DNA from: JAHJKV01 sp963678135
GTDB taxonomy: Bacteria > Desulfobacterota > Desulfovibrionia > Desulfovibrionales > Desulfovibrionaceae
Assembly (NCBI GenBank): GCA_963678135.1
Contig: OY782667.1
Coordinates: 248,001 to 312,000 of the forward strand
Direction of reading: 5' to 3'
DNA length: 64,000 bases
In this document: one piece after another, positions 8,256 to 16,818 of the stretch
How positions within the stretch are numbered: the stretch's first letter is position 1
How the letters are laid out: every line of letters begins with the position of its first letter
Notes under the pieces: model-generated
Told to the model about the DNA's origin: nothing
The model's database searches: none
Seen by the model: the letters and a program-made list of their open reading frames with translations, nothing else
Translations under genes and position numbers: made by a program

Positions 8256-8447
8256 GATTTTCCTCCAAAAATGAATTTATCAGACTTTTGTTTCTCCTAC
8301 TGCCAAATCGTTTCAATCTGACCTTGCCTCACATAGCAACTCAAAGAAGTAACAAAAGTCCCTGCGTGGCAATTATATCGGCAAGAGCACCGTGTCAAGA
8401 AGGAAAAAAACAAAAAGGCGCATGAAAACAAAATGAAAGCAAAATAA

Positions 8448-8479
8448 AAAGGCTTACACTATAATTGCTGTAAGCCTTT
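8448..8479 (-). terminator. Terminator downstream of tRNA-Phe
   Basis: AAAGGCTTAC (8448-8457) pairs with GTAAGCCTTT (8470-8479). On the minus strand it is followed by TTTTTATTTTG and starts about ten bases past the tRNA CCA end. Confidence 0.8.
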
Positions 8480-8487
8480 GATTTCTA

Positions 8488-8563
8488 TGGTGCCGAGGGA
8501 CAGAATTGAACTGCCGACACGAGGATTTTCAGTCCACTGCTCTACCAACTGAGCTACCTCGGC
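8488..8563 (-). tRNA. tRNA-Phe (anticodon GAA)
   Basis: The minus-strand gene has acceptor GCCGAGG/CCTCGGC, D-arm GCTCAGTTGGTAGAGC, the anticodon loop CTGAAAA in a GGACTGAAAATCC stem-loop, a T-arm GTTCAATTC, discriminator A and an encoded CCA. The total is 76 nt including CCA. Confidence 0.96.
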
Positions 8564-8581
8564 ACATGCTTAGAGAAAGTG

Positions 8582-8610
8582 TGATTACCCAATCAGCAAC
8601 AGATTGGCAA
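8582..8610 (-). promoter_or_regulatory. Sigma70-type promoter of tRNA-Phe
   Basis: TTGCCA (8610-8605) and TAATCA (8587-8582) on the minus strand are 17 bases apart and lie about 19 bases before the mature tRNA end. Confidence 0.6.
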
Positions 8611-8689
8611 GTGCTTTTTCCCGAAAAAAATATTTTGCCTATTTTTGCACTGCCACAACGCATTTTTTCTTGTGTTTTTCGTTCAAGTT

Positions 8690-11386
8690 TTACTTTTTTG
8701 TTTGTTTGGAAAAATCAATTTTCATGGCAACAAGGTCATGATCCAAAGGATCTTCACTGATTGCAAAACCGAATTTTTTTGCCAGCCCTTGCATACCTTT
8801 ATTCTCTCGCATGGTTTGTCCGCTGAGTATTTTCGTGCCACGTTCGCGAGTATAATTGATAGACTTTTGAAAGAGCATGGAACCTAAACCTTGGCCTTTC
8901 AGTTCAGAGGCAACCACAATAGCAAACTCGGCTTCAATATTATCAGGGCTCGTGATTGTCCGCGAGACTCCAATGGTTTTTCGCTCTCCGGATTTTTCAA
9001 TAATTTGGGCGATAAAGGCCATTTCCCGGTCATAATCAATTTGAGTAAAAGCAGCCATGTCCTTTTGGTCAAAATCACGGTGAACAACCCCAAAAAAGCG
9101 TAATCTCAGGTCATCATCAGAAAGATGTTCAATAAAAGCGCGGTGTGCAGGTTCATCTTCAGGGCGGATAGGGCGAATATGTATATGCGTACCATCTTTC
9201 AGTTGTACACGTTCTTCAAGTTCTTGTGGATAAGGTCTGATCGCCAAACGTTTTGTTTTGTCTCCGGTATATTGCTTCACTTCAATTTGTGCCCCAAGAG
9301 CCAAAACTCCAAAAGTATCCACAAACAAGGGATTGATATCAAGAGAGGTGATTTGAGGTAAATCAATAAGGAGTTGCGAGACTTGAATTAAGGTCAGACA
9401 AATATCGTCCATATCAGCTTTGGCAAGGGTTGGTGTTCCGGCCAAGAGCTTGGAAATACGGGTTCTGGAAATCAGCTCACGAGCAAGAGACATGGAAAGC
9501 GGAGGTAGAGCTACTGCCTTGTCCCTAATGACTTCTCTGGACATTCCACCATGGCCGAAATGAATAATCGGACCAAACACTGCGTCCATATGCGCGGAAA
9601 TAAAAAGTTCATGAGCTCCTGAACGCCTGCCCATTTTTTGGACTAAAAAGCCCTCAATATACGCATCTGGTCGTTCTTTGGATATGCGTGCCAAAATATT
9701 TGCAGCTGCATCCCAAACCTGCTCCGGAGTTTCCAAGTCTAAAATAACACCTCCCACTTCCAATGGCTGGGCTATTTGCGGAGAGCGTAGTTTTAAGGCC
9801 ACGGGATATCCTAGTTCATCCGCGGCAATAACTGCTTCTCGTGCAGAAAGAGTAACCCTTGTTTCTACTACAGGAATGCCATAGCTTGTTAGAACATCTT
9901 TGGCCTCATTTTCAGAGAGCTGTTCCCTGCCTTGCTTGAGTGCTGTTTGTATGGCTTTTTGTGCAGTAGTAGTATCAGGGAAAAAATCAGAGGCTAAAGA
10001 AGCCGGAGTTTCCATCAGCATTTGCTGATTATTTTGATACTCCACCATAAATAAATAGGCGCGAATAGCTTTATCCGGTGTATCATAGCTAGGAATTCCA
10101 GCAGTTTGAAAAATATCGCGAGTTTCATGTGCTGTGCCGGTACCTAGCCATGAAGTGACAACCATACGCCGTACCCTTCGTAAGGATTCCGCTAGACCAC
10201 GGGCAACTTCGCTACTATCAAGGCCTGCAAAAGGAACGTGCATGGCTAAAATAGCATCCACCCCCTTATCTTTAAGCAAAATTTTTACTGCTTCGGCATA
10301 TTGTTTCCCGTTTACGTCAAAAGGAAGCGAAATAGGATTACTTAATTTGCATGAATTGCCCACGACTTGTTCAAGCTGTTGGCGTGTTTCTTCGCTAAAG
10401 GAAGCAAGTTTGCCCCCTTTTGCAAGCAAGGTATCAGCTGCTACCCTGCTGATGCTATCTCCATTAGAAATAATTGCCAGTCGATTTCCACGAACCGGTT
10501 TAATATCTGCAAGGGTTTTAGCTCCATCAAAAAGTTCATCTATGGTGCTCACTCGTAGCATTCCGGCGCGTTTGAAAGCAACGTCATACACTTCGTCTTT
10601 TGTTTGTTGGAACTCACGATCTAAATTCTGAAGTTCGCGTAGCTGCGCTTCAATGGCTTGTCCCGGGCGCATGACTAGTACTGGTTTATTTCGCGCTGCA
10701 GCACGAGCTGCGCTCATAAATTCGCGTGCATCACAAACAGACTCAAGATAAATTAAAATAGAGCGTGTATGTTGATCAGAGGCAAGGTAATCAAGCACAT
10801 CTGCCATGCTTATATCAATATGGCTACCTAAGCCTATAAGATGGGAAAAACCTATATTTTGCCCCTTAGCCCAGTCTAAAACAGTGGAAAAAAGTGAATC
10901 TGATTGGGTAATAAAAGCAAGCCTGCCGGAAGTAGCAGGAGTATGGGTAAGCGAAGCATTGAGACAGAGGTGCGGATTGATAAAACCTAAACTCTTTGGC
11001 CCCAAAATACGCATTTCTGGCACTTTGGCTGCTGCTAAAAGAGACGTGCGAAGTTCAGCTTGTTCCGTCTCTTCTAATTTTTCATATTCATTACCCATGA
11101 GCAATGCACCACCTGTGCCTCGCTCTCTGAGTTCTTGTAGTATGGCTGGAGCTTTTTCAATAGGCTGGCATAGAATTGCCAGATCCGGTGTTTTAGGTAA
11201 ATCCGCTACGGATTTATAGGTCAGCACTCCGGCAATGGCTTCTGCCTCAAGAGAAACAGGCATTACCGGTCCAAGAAAGCCCCCACTCATGATGTTTTTC
11301 ATCACGATATTACCCATATTGTTTGGCGCATTGCTCGCACCAATAACGGCCACGGATTGAGGGGAGAATAGATTGATTACGCTCAT
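8690..11386 (-). CDS. PatZ/YfiQ-type protein lysine acetyltransferase (ACD-like domains fused to GNAT)
   Basis: The 898-aa protein has the layout CoA-binding Rossmann domain (about 1-130, MSVINLFSPQSVAVIGAS), two succinyl-CoA-ligase-like domains (about 145-450), an ATP-grasp domain (about 480-700, with FGHGGMSREVIRDKAVALPP) and a C-terminal GNAT domain (about 730-890, with ELKGQGLGSMLFQKSI). In ADP-forming acyl-CoA synthetases the SHTGALAG loop carries the phospho-His. Here that place reads LDREFQQTKDEVYDVAFKRA, with no His, as in PatZ. It therefore probably senses acetyl-CoA and acetylates proteins such as acetyl-CoA synthetase, without making ATP. The ATG at 11386 gives the typical N-terminus; a GTG at 11401 is an alternative. 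Confidence 0.85.
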   Translation of the reverse strand: MSVINLFSPQSVAVIGASNAPNNMGNIVMKNIMSGGFLGPVMPVSLEAEAIAGVLTYKSVADLPKTPDLAILCQPIEKAPAILQELRERGTGGALLMGNEYEKLEETEQAELRTSLLAAAKVPEMRILGPKSLGFINPHLCLNASLTHTPATSGRLAFITQSDSLFSTVLDWAKGQNIGFSHLIGLGSHIDISMADVLDYLASDQHTRSILIYLESVCDAREFMSAARAAARNKPVLVMRPGQAIEAQLRELQNLDREFQQTKDEVYDVAFKRAGMLRVSTIDELFDGAKTLADIKPVRGNRLAIISNGDSISRVAADTLLAKGGKLASFSEETRQQLEQVVGNSCKLSNPISLPFDVNGKQYAEAVKILLKDKGVDAILAMHVPFAGLDSSEVARGLAESLRRVRRMVVTSWLGTGTAHETRDIFQTAGIPSYDTPDKAIRAYLFMVEYQNNQQMLMETPASLASDFFPDTTTAQKAIQTALKQGREQLSENEAKDVLTSYGIPVVETRVTLSAREAVIAADELGYPVALKLRSPQIAQPLEVGGVILDLETPEQVWDAAANILARISKERPDAYIEGFLVQKMGRRSGAHELFISAHMDAVFGPIIHFGHGGMSREVIRDKAVALPPLSMSLARELISRTRISKLLAGTPTLAKADMDDICLTLIQVSQLLIDLPQITSLDINPLFVDTFGVLALGAQIEVKQYTGDKTKRLAIRPYPQELEERVQLKDGTHIHIRPIRPEDEPAHRAFIEHLSDDDLRLRFFGVVHRDFDQKDMAAFTQIDYDREMAFIAQIIEKSGERKTIGVSRTITSPDNIEAEFAIVVASELKGQGLGSMLFQKSINYTRERGTKILSGQTMRENKGMQGLAKKFGFAISEDPLDHDLVAMKIDFSKQTKK

Positions 11387-11549
11387 GTTGAAAGCAACCA
11401 CCCCGCCCTAACGGGCACCCCTCCGCAGGAAGGGGAATTGAAGAGTAAAATAAGAGTCCAGCCTAATAAAAACTACTTCGCTTCTGAGCACGGTACTTGA
11501 GCATATTTATTCTTTAGACATATTGCAACACTGTTTCTTTTTGAAGAAA

Positions 11550-11593
11550 GAACTGGATCCTGCGACTTACGCGCAGGATGACAAGAGGGGGAG
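11550..11593 (+). repeat. Dispersed hairpin repeat, copy 2
   Basis: The first 36 bases are identical to 966-1001, including the 8-bp hairpin (11557-11564 with 11572-11579). The copy then differs by a one-base gap before the G-run and abuts the IS5 relic. Confidence 0.75.
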
Positions 11594-11615
11594 CGCAGGA
11601 CAAGAGAGGACATAG

Positions 11616-11795
11616 CATGACAAAAAGGGGAGGATTACCCACGGCATTAGCTTTGCGTTTTATTTTCTTGCAAAGAAAGGAATTTATGGGCTTTCAGTCT
11701 ATAAGTTCATTTATGTTATCCAAAAAAGTACGCTTGGTTCTTCTGAATTGTAAAAAGTAGTCAGGCAACTGAATATCTTTCTTGCGAACCGCCAT
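11616..11795 (-). pseudogene. IS5-type transposase, N-terminal relic
   Basis: From the ATG at 11795 (AAGGAG seven bases upstream) the frame reads MAVRKKDIQLPDYFLQFRRT, then KRTFLDNINELID. A TGA at 11694-11696 follows, and the same frame continues KPINSFLCKKIKRKANAVGN and PPLFVM. In IS5-family transposases this region reads TFLDEINELIDWKPIE...KRKANAVGNPAYPPLxMFK, so the TGA stands where TGG (Trp) is expected and a few codons are missing before PPL. Homology ends at about 11616, next to the hairpin repeat, and the catalytic DDE core is absent. This is a dead fragment; the family call rests on motif memory. Confidence 0.65.
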
Positions 11796-12150
11796 GTCAT
11801 TCTCCTTATTTTTGGAGATAATAACATTTTATATCAAATATTTAAAGAGAAAATTTGGAAAAATTACCGTGCAGAGGTCTCATATTGTATAAATTTGAGG
11901 CAGTAGTGATCTTAGGCAAAAGAAGCTGAGTATCGTATTCGCATGAAAAGACAAATTTACCGCTTTTGTGTGTCAGGTGTTTTTTTATAGGTATTTTTGA
12001 CATATTTTTTGATATGCTTTTTGAAAATATATTCCATTGTAATAAAAAATTAAATTTAAGAAATTCAATAAAAGTTGATAGGAGATTTGAGCATATCTTT
12101 AATAAAAAAAACAAGCAGTAAAATTGGGGCTATACTAAATTTTCATGCCC

Positions 12151-13467
12151 TTAAAATCCAAATCGTTCATATCTTTTTTCTGCGCGATTGATATATTGAA
12201 TATACCGAAACAAAGAACTGCGTCTGGCTTTTTTTACCAAGCCTTGTCCCAAAGAACAGCACTTTGGGCAAGCAGCAAGCGGAACTTCCAATCCAAGGCA
12301 ACGTACAGAACCAACCTGACTTTCAATTTGTAGAAGACCCCGACAATTTTCGCACAAATACAACGATTCCTTTTGTATTTCTGATGAGCCGTCCGAATCA
12401 TAGAGAATGGACTTATTTCTTTGGCTCCAGTTATCTTGAATGTGTTCATTTGTATTTGAAGCGGTCGGCTTAAAATATAGACGAGGAAGTTGCCGGCAAA
12501 GCTCTTCTATATATCGGCTGATTTGCGTGGATTGTTGCAGGTTTTGCGGTGCATAGTTTGGCTCCAGTACCCCGGAATAATCCACTCCTGCCATTGCAAG
12601 GCAGATACCCAGATTTACATAAGGCAAAGCACCTTGTATGGCATAGCCTCCTTCCAGTACAGCAATGTCCGGATTCAAACGCTGGTTGAGCTTTGCATAT
12701 CCTTGAGCGGAAAAATTCATATTGGTAATGGGATCACTAAAATGATTATCCTGCCCTGCTGAATTTATGACAAGTTCTGGCTTGAAGTCTTCTAATAGAG
12801 GCAAAACAATTTCATCAATCACCATGAGGAAACCTTGATCCCCTGTTTCCGGTGGTAAAGGAATATTGATGGTTCGACCTCTGGCTTTCGGGCCTCCTGA
12901 TTCGTGCGGAAAGCCAGTGCCCGGATATAAGGTGCGCCCGTCCTGATGAATGGAAATGAAAAGAACGTCTGGATCATGCCAATATATATCTTGAGTCCCG
13001 TCTCCATGATGGCAGTCTGTATCTATGATAGCTATTCGTTTTAGCCCGTAATGCTCACGAAGCCACTCAACCATGACAGCTTCGTTATTGACATTGCAAA
13101 ATCCTCTGTTGCCCCTGATTATTTTCATGGCATGGTGTCCGGGAGGACGTACCAAAGCAAAGGCCTTGCTACATTGACCGTTCATGATGAGTTCTGCAGC
13201 TTTAATGGCTCCTCCGGCTGCAATACGATGCGAACGAGTCACCACAGATTCCATGTCTGGAAAGCAAAAATGTACTCGTTCTATATCTTGAGCACCAGCA
13301 ATGGACGGTTTAAATTCATCAATACCTTCAATATCAAACAAACCCTCTTCTTTGAGTTGATCCTGCGTGTAGAGCAGGCGTTCTTCTCTTTCTGGATGCG
13401 TTTGACCCATTGACCAATCAAAAGCCGGAAAAAGAACCACGCCAAGGGAATTTTGAGCTTTTATCAT
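12151..13467 (-). CDS. Histone-deacetylase-family deacetylase with C-terminal zinc ribbon
   Basis: This is an arginase/deacetylase-fold amidohydrolase related to AcuC, acetylpolyamine hydrolases and class II HDACs. The tandem catalytic histidines are in PPGHHAM (H111, H112). The zinc ligands are D151 and H153 in DTDCHHGDGTQ and D240 in AGQDNH, so the site is intact. A C-terminal extension (about residues 330-438) holds CENC and CPKC pairs spaced like a zinc ribbon, which is not part of the catalytic fold. The start overlaps the stop of the upstream hydantoinase-like gene by 4 bases (ATGA type), so the two are translationally coupled. The substrate is unknown; an acetylated small molecule or protein is possible, and the pairing hints at amide hydrolysis. 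Confidence 0.88.
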   Translation of the reverse strand: MIKAQNSLGVVLFPAFDWSMGQTHPEREERLLYTQDQLKEEGLFDIEGIDEFKPSIAGAQDIERVHFCFPDMESVVTRSHRIAAGGAIKAAELIMNGQCSKAFALVRPPGHHAMKIIRGNRGFCNVNNEAVMVEWLREHYGLKRIAIIDTDCHHGDGTQDIYWHDPDVLFISIHQDGRTLYPGTGFPHESGGPKARGRTINIPLPPETGDQGFLMVIDEIVLPLLEDFKPELVINSAGQDNHFSDPITNMNFSAQGYAKLNQRLNPDIAVLEGGYAIQGALPYVNLGICLAMAGVDYSGVLEPNYAPQNLQQSTQISRYIEELCRQLPRLYFKPTASNTNEHIQDNWSQRNKSILYDSDGSSEIQKESLYLCENCRGLLQIESQVGSVRCLGLEVPLAACPKCCSLGQGLVKKARRSSLFRYIQYINRAEKRYERFGF

Positions 13468-15158
13468 GAGCTACCTCCTGAACACTTGGCACTGACTCCG
13501 GGTTTAATCTGACAGGTAACACGAATATTGCGCCCCACAGTCTGTATACCTTCAACCATACTAAAAGATGAGGCATGGGTTATTTGAGCTCTGGCTGCAT
13601 CGTCTGCCAGACGCAAATCCGTGAGATGAGCCAAGAGGTGGTTCATGGCATCGCGCTCGGCATCCTGCAAACTATACTCGCCATGAATATTTTCCCTATG
13701 ACCTAAAGATGGGAGGAACATTGAGTTCTTTTGAGTATCCGCAAAAAGCTCTAAGTCTGCGGTAGTGCGCGTTAAAGCCGCGCCCACAGCATTGGCCACA
13801 GCAAAATTTTCAGGCACTTCTGTGGAAAGTCTAAATCGTGCAAAAAGAGGAAGACGCATGGCCTTGGCCGGCCCACCAACCACATATATTTTTCGTGGTA
13901 CAATGCGGTGGCCTTCCATCAGTTCATGTATGGTATACACAGGCTTATCATTTATTTCATTGAGCAAGGCTTGGGTTTCTTTTTGAATAGTCGAGGTAGC
14001 TGTATCCACAGCTTTTTCTGCCAAAGTTTTTGGGCTAAGCGTATGCTCTTTAGCATATTTTTCAAAGCCAAGTCTTGAGACTTCCTTGTCACCAATATCG
14101 CTTAACTCAAGATAGTTTAATGCATCCGTAAGCGTGGGATGACTCCCTCCTTCAGCAAGAGAAGGTCCAAGCCGATTAGGCCCTACCCGTACCGAGTCTC
14201 CCAAAAGCCAAATACTTGAATCTCCGCCTACTCCAATGGATTTTACCTTAAGCGCACGCACAAGAGTAGGATGAGAACCTATATCAATTCCACTTGGCTC
14301 AATTAAAGGTGAACCTTTAGCAAAAATGGCAATATCCGTTGTGGTTCCGCCTATATCTAAAATCACAGAATCATGAAAAATGTCAGTCAAAGCGAGGATG
14401 CCCATAACGGAAGCTGCCGGACCTGAAAAAATAGATTGCACGGGCATATTGCGCGAATAGGCCAGAGGCATTGTGCCACCGTCTGCTTTGAGAATATTCA
14501 CATGGCAGTCAAGCCCTAGCTCGCAAAGAGTTTGCTCAATGGCATCTGCAAAATAGCCAAAAATACGCCAAACAGCACAATTGAAATAGGCAGTCGCCAC
14601 ACGGCGTGGAAAATTCAGCGTACCACCGAGTAAATGCCCCAAAGTAATAAAATCAGCGCCAGCCGGCTCCGTTCCCTTCAGTGTATGTCGCAGTTGAAGT
14701 TCATGCAGTGGATTACGCACTGAAAATTTACCCACCACAGCAAAGGTTTTTATCCCTTGCGCCCTGCACTGTTCTATGTAGTGCTTAGAAATGTTCATAT
14801 TGAGGCGTTCTGTTTCAATACCGCGATGATCCATGCTTCCGGGTATGCAATGAAAATTTTTGCAAATTTGATAGTTCAAAGGGTCTATGCCCGGGCCTGG
14901 GATAAGAAGAACTCCGACATCTTCAATACGATTTTCAACAATAGCGTTGGTGGTCAGCGTAGTAGAAAGATTAAGTTGCCGGATTTTTGTTCTCTCAACA
15001 TCTTGCAGGATAATGTTGAGAACCTGCTGTATTGAGAAAAGAAGGTTTTGAGGATTGGTTTTTACTTTGGCAGAGGCAAGAATATGCGCTTTTTTGCCGC
15101 AAAGATGTAAGGCCACAGCATCGGTATGGGTTCCGCCAACGTCAATCCCTAATAACAT
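13464..15158 (-). CDS. Hydantoinase/oxoprolinase-family protein (HyuA-like)
   Basis: The 564-aa protein starts MLLGIDVGGTHTDAVAL, the phosphate-binding loop of the ASKHA-fold hydantoinase A family. It has a second actin-like motif, ILDIGGTTTDIAIFAKG, in mid-sequence and GPAASVMGI between them. Family members hydrolyse cyclic amides such as hydantoins or 5-oxoproline with ATP, usually with a HyuB partner. No HyuB is next to it; the next gene is instead the deacetylase-like gene, coupled by a 4-base overlap. The exact substrate cannot be told from the sequence. The gene lies 27 bases downstream of the exported acetolactate-decarboxylase homologue. Confidence 0.85.
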   Translation of the reverse strand: MLLGIDVGGTHTDAVALHLCGKKAHILASAKVKTNPQNLLFSIQQVLNIILQDVERTKIRQLNLSTTLTTNAIVENRIEDVGVLLIPGPGIDPLNYQICKNFHCIPGSMDHRGIETERLNMNISKHYIEQCRAQGIKTFAVVGKFSVRNPLHELQLRHTLKGTEPAGADFITLGHLLGGTLNFPRRVATAYFNCAVWRIFGYFADAIEQTLCELGLDCHVNILKADGGTMPLAYSRNMPVQSIFSGPAASVMGILALTDIFHDSVILDIGGTTTDIAIFAKGSPLIEPSGIDIGSHPTLVRALKVKSIGVGGDSSIWLLGDSVRVGPNRLGPSLAEGGSHPTLTDALNYLELSDIGDKEVSRLGFEKYAKEHTLSPKTLAEKAVDTATSTIQKETQALLNEINDKPVYTIHELMEGHRIVPRKIYVVGGPAKAMRLPLFARFRLSTEVPENFAVANAVGAALTRTTADLELFADTQKNSMFLPSLGHRENIHGEYSLQDAERDAMNHLLAHLTDLRLADDAARAQITHASSFSMVEGIQTVGRNIRVTCQIKPGVSAKCSGGSS

Positions 15159-15185
15159 TTGTTTTTATTCCTTGGCTCAAAGAGC

Positions 15186-15914
15186 TTATTCATCAAGATA
15201 CGATATAGGTAGTTTGACAAAAAAATGAGGAGTACGATCAATGTCAACCACAAGTTCACGAGTACAAAGGTCAAGTATACGTCCGCCATGTGTCTCATTA
15301 CCGTCCAAATAATAAAAATGAAAGCCCGGCTGGCTCACTGTAGCCATAAATTCAGGAACAAAAAATCCAAGAATTGTCCCAAAAGTTTCATTGAGTTCAA
15401 AAACATTGTTTTCATCTAAAGCCTTTTTGTGCAAAGGCACACTTGTGGCTTTTATGTATTGAAAAGAACCGTCCATACGCAGGGCATAAAACAGAGCCGG
15501 ATTTGGTAATTTTTTAAGCAGCCGTTGTTTGAGGTCTTCTAAGTCTTTGATGTATTGAAGCTCTTCTTCAAAATCGATGCTAAAACGAGTAAGCATAGCA
15601 AATGGTGTGGTCGTTTCAGGCGTAATTTTGGCAACATGATTTCTGCTTTTGACTAAAAAAAAGTTTCCGTCCAAAGCAATCATGACTCCGCCAAGCCCGT
15701 CCACTGTACCAAAACCAAAATTACCATTTTGAGCCAAGGTAGCAAAATCCGCAATCATTTCCTTGCCTTCTTGCAGTGCCTGTATTGTGGACACTTGATA
15801 TATTGAATCTTGTCTTGGGGTATCAGCAAAAGCAAAGTCCAATTCAGCCTTGGCTGTATAGGCAAACAAAGTGAGCGTTAAAGTCAACAAAACAAGCTGA
15901 AAACTTTTTTTCAT
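15186..15914 (-). CDS. Exported acetolactate-decarboxylase-like protein lacking active-site residues
   Basis: A signal peptide (residues 1-23, cleavage near AKA) precedes a full-length AlsD/BudA fold of about 220 residues. YQVSTIQALQEG, GNFGFGTVDGLGG, KTPFA-like TTPFAMLTRF and GTILGFFVPEFM align with known acetolactate decarboxylases. The catalytic set is not kept: the family Glu of DGEM is Val77, the Arg of KARTVP is Thr157, and of the three zinc histidines (HxH...GGH) only His199 remains, with Tyr201 and Arg212 in the other places. So it cannot work as a normal decarboxylase. The frame is intact and well preserved elsewhere, which argues for a new binding role and against decay. Secreted AlsD forms are known in Brevibacillus. 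Confidence 0.75.
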   Translation of the reverse strand: MKKSFQLVLLTLTLTLFAYTAKAELDFAFADTPRQDSIYQVSTIQALQEGKEMIADFATLAQNGNFGFGTVDGLGGVMIALDGNFFLVKSRNHVAKITPETTTPFAMLTRFSIDFEEELQYIKDLEDLKQRLLKKLPNPALFYALRMDGSFQYIKATSVPLHKKALDENNVFELNETFGTILGFFVPEFMATVSQPGFHFYYLDGNETHGGRILDLCTRELVVDIDRTPHFFVKLPISYLDE

Positions 15915-15990
15915 AAAATTGCATTCCTTTTTGTGTCTATTTCAGGATAGAGCAAAGTATAAGCTTTATGCAAGAAGGCTTTTCGTGGAT

Positions 15991-16818
15991 TTATATATGC
16001 TGCTTTGTCAAACAAGAAACTGCTTTTTGTACAAGTGACCATACCACAAAAGCACAGCTTGCCACGGCAATAATGCAAGCTCCGGGGGTCAGATTGAAAT
16101 CATACGCAAACCATAAGCCGATAAGACAAAAGAAAAAAGCATAAATACAGGCCAAGAACATCATGCTCCCTAAATTTTTAGCAGTTTTTTCAGCCAAACG
16201 AGCCGGAATGGTCAATAGCGCAATAACTAAAATCAAGCCCACGACCTGTACTATCATGACCACGCTTAAGGCTATAAGTGCAGGAATAATAAAATGAAGG
16301 AAAGTAACAGGGACTCCCCGTGTTTTAGCGTATTCACGATCAAAACTCATCAGCAAAATATCTTTGTAGCACACGAGAACAAAGATGAAAATCAGTAGAT
16401 CAAGCGCACACATTATCCAAAGATCATATGTCGGGACAGTTAAGATAGAGCCGAATAAAAAACTCATAAGATTTTGTGTATAGCCGGGGGTGAAATCCAA
16501 AAGCACAATACCAAAAGCCATGCCTGCTGCCCACATAACGCCGATAACCGTGTCTGTACGTTTATGTTGCTTGAGCGTGGCCATGCCCATAAGCAAACTG
16601 GCACCGGTAGTGAAACTCATGGCACAAGGAAGGACAGGCAAACCCAAAAATATTGCCAAGCCCACCCCTCCATAAGCTGCATGAGCAATTCCGCCAGCAA
16701 GAAAAACCATGCGTCCTACGACCACTAAAGAGCCGACTATACCGCAAGCAAGAGAGCTTAAAAATCCGGCTAAAAGCGCGTGTTGCATAAAAGAATAGGA
16801 CAGGGCTTCGATCATCAC
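15991..16818 (-). CDS. Metal ABC transporter permease (ZnuB/MntB family)
   Basis: The 275-aa protein is highly hydrophobic, with about eight membrane segments. The stretch GIAHAAYGGVGLAIFLGLP (near residues 42-60) corresponds to the conserved SHAxLpGvalg region of ABC-3 permeases. It is the third gene of a znuA-C-B operon and overlaps the ATPase gene by 4 bases. It forms the membrane channel of a zinc or manganese importer. Which metal is carried cannot be decided from the permease alone. Confidence 0.9.
   Translation of the reverse strand: MMIEALSYSFMQHALLAGFLSSLACGIVGSLVVVGRMVFLAGGIAHAAYGGVGLAIFLGLPVLPCAMSFTTGASLLMGMATLKQHKRTDTVIGVMWAAGMAFGIVLLDFTPGYTQNLMSFLFGSILTVPTYDLWIMCALDLLIFIFVLVCYKDILLMSFDREYAKTRGVPVTFLHFIIPALIALSVVMIVQVVGLILVIALLTIPARLAEKTAKNLGSMMFLACIYAFFFCLIGLWFAYDFNLTPGACIIAVASCAFVVWSLVQKAVSCLTKQHI

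Larger units (their letters stand above)
11387..12150. other. Long intergenic region with repeat copy and IS5 relic
   Basis: The 760-base gap holds the hairpin repeat at 11550-11593 and a decayed transposase fragment at 11616-11795. From 11800 to 12150 the sequence is very AT-rich, and only an implausible low-complexity ORF is found. No other gene or RNA was recognised. Confidence 0.6.

Noticed and set aside
8690..11386. ADP-forming acetyl-CoA synthetase
   Set aside because: The SHTGAL loop with the phospho-His is replaced and a GNAT domain is fused, so a PatZ-type acetyltransferase fits better.
11842..12114. 90-aa minus-strand ORF
   Set aside because: Low-complexity, Phe/Lys/Ser-rich, no ribosome-binding site and AT-rich intergenic composition.
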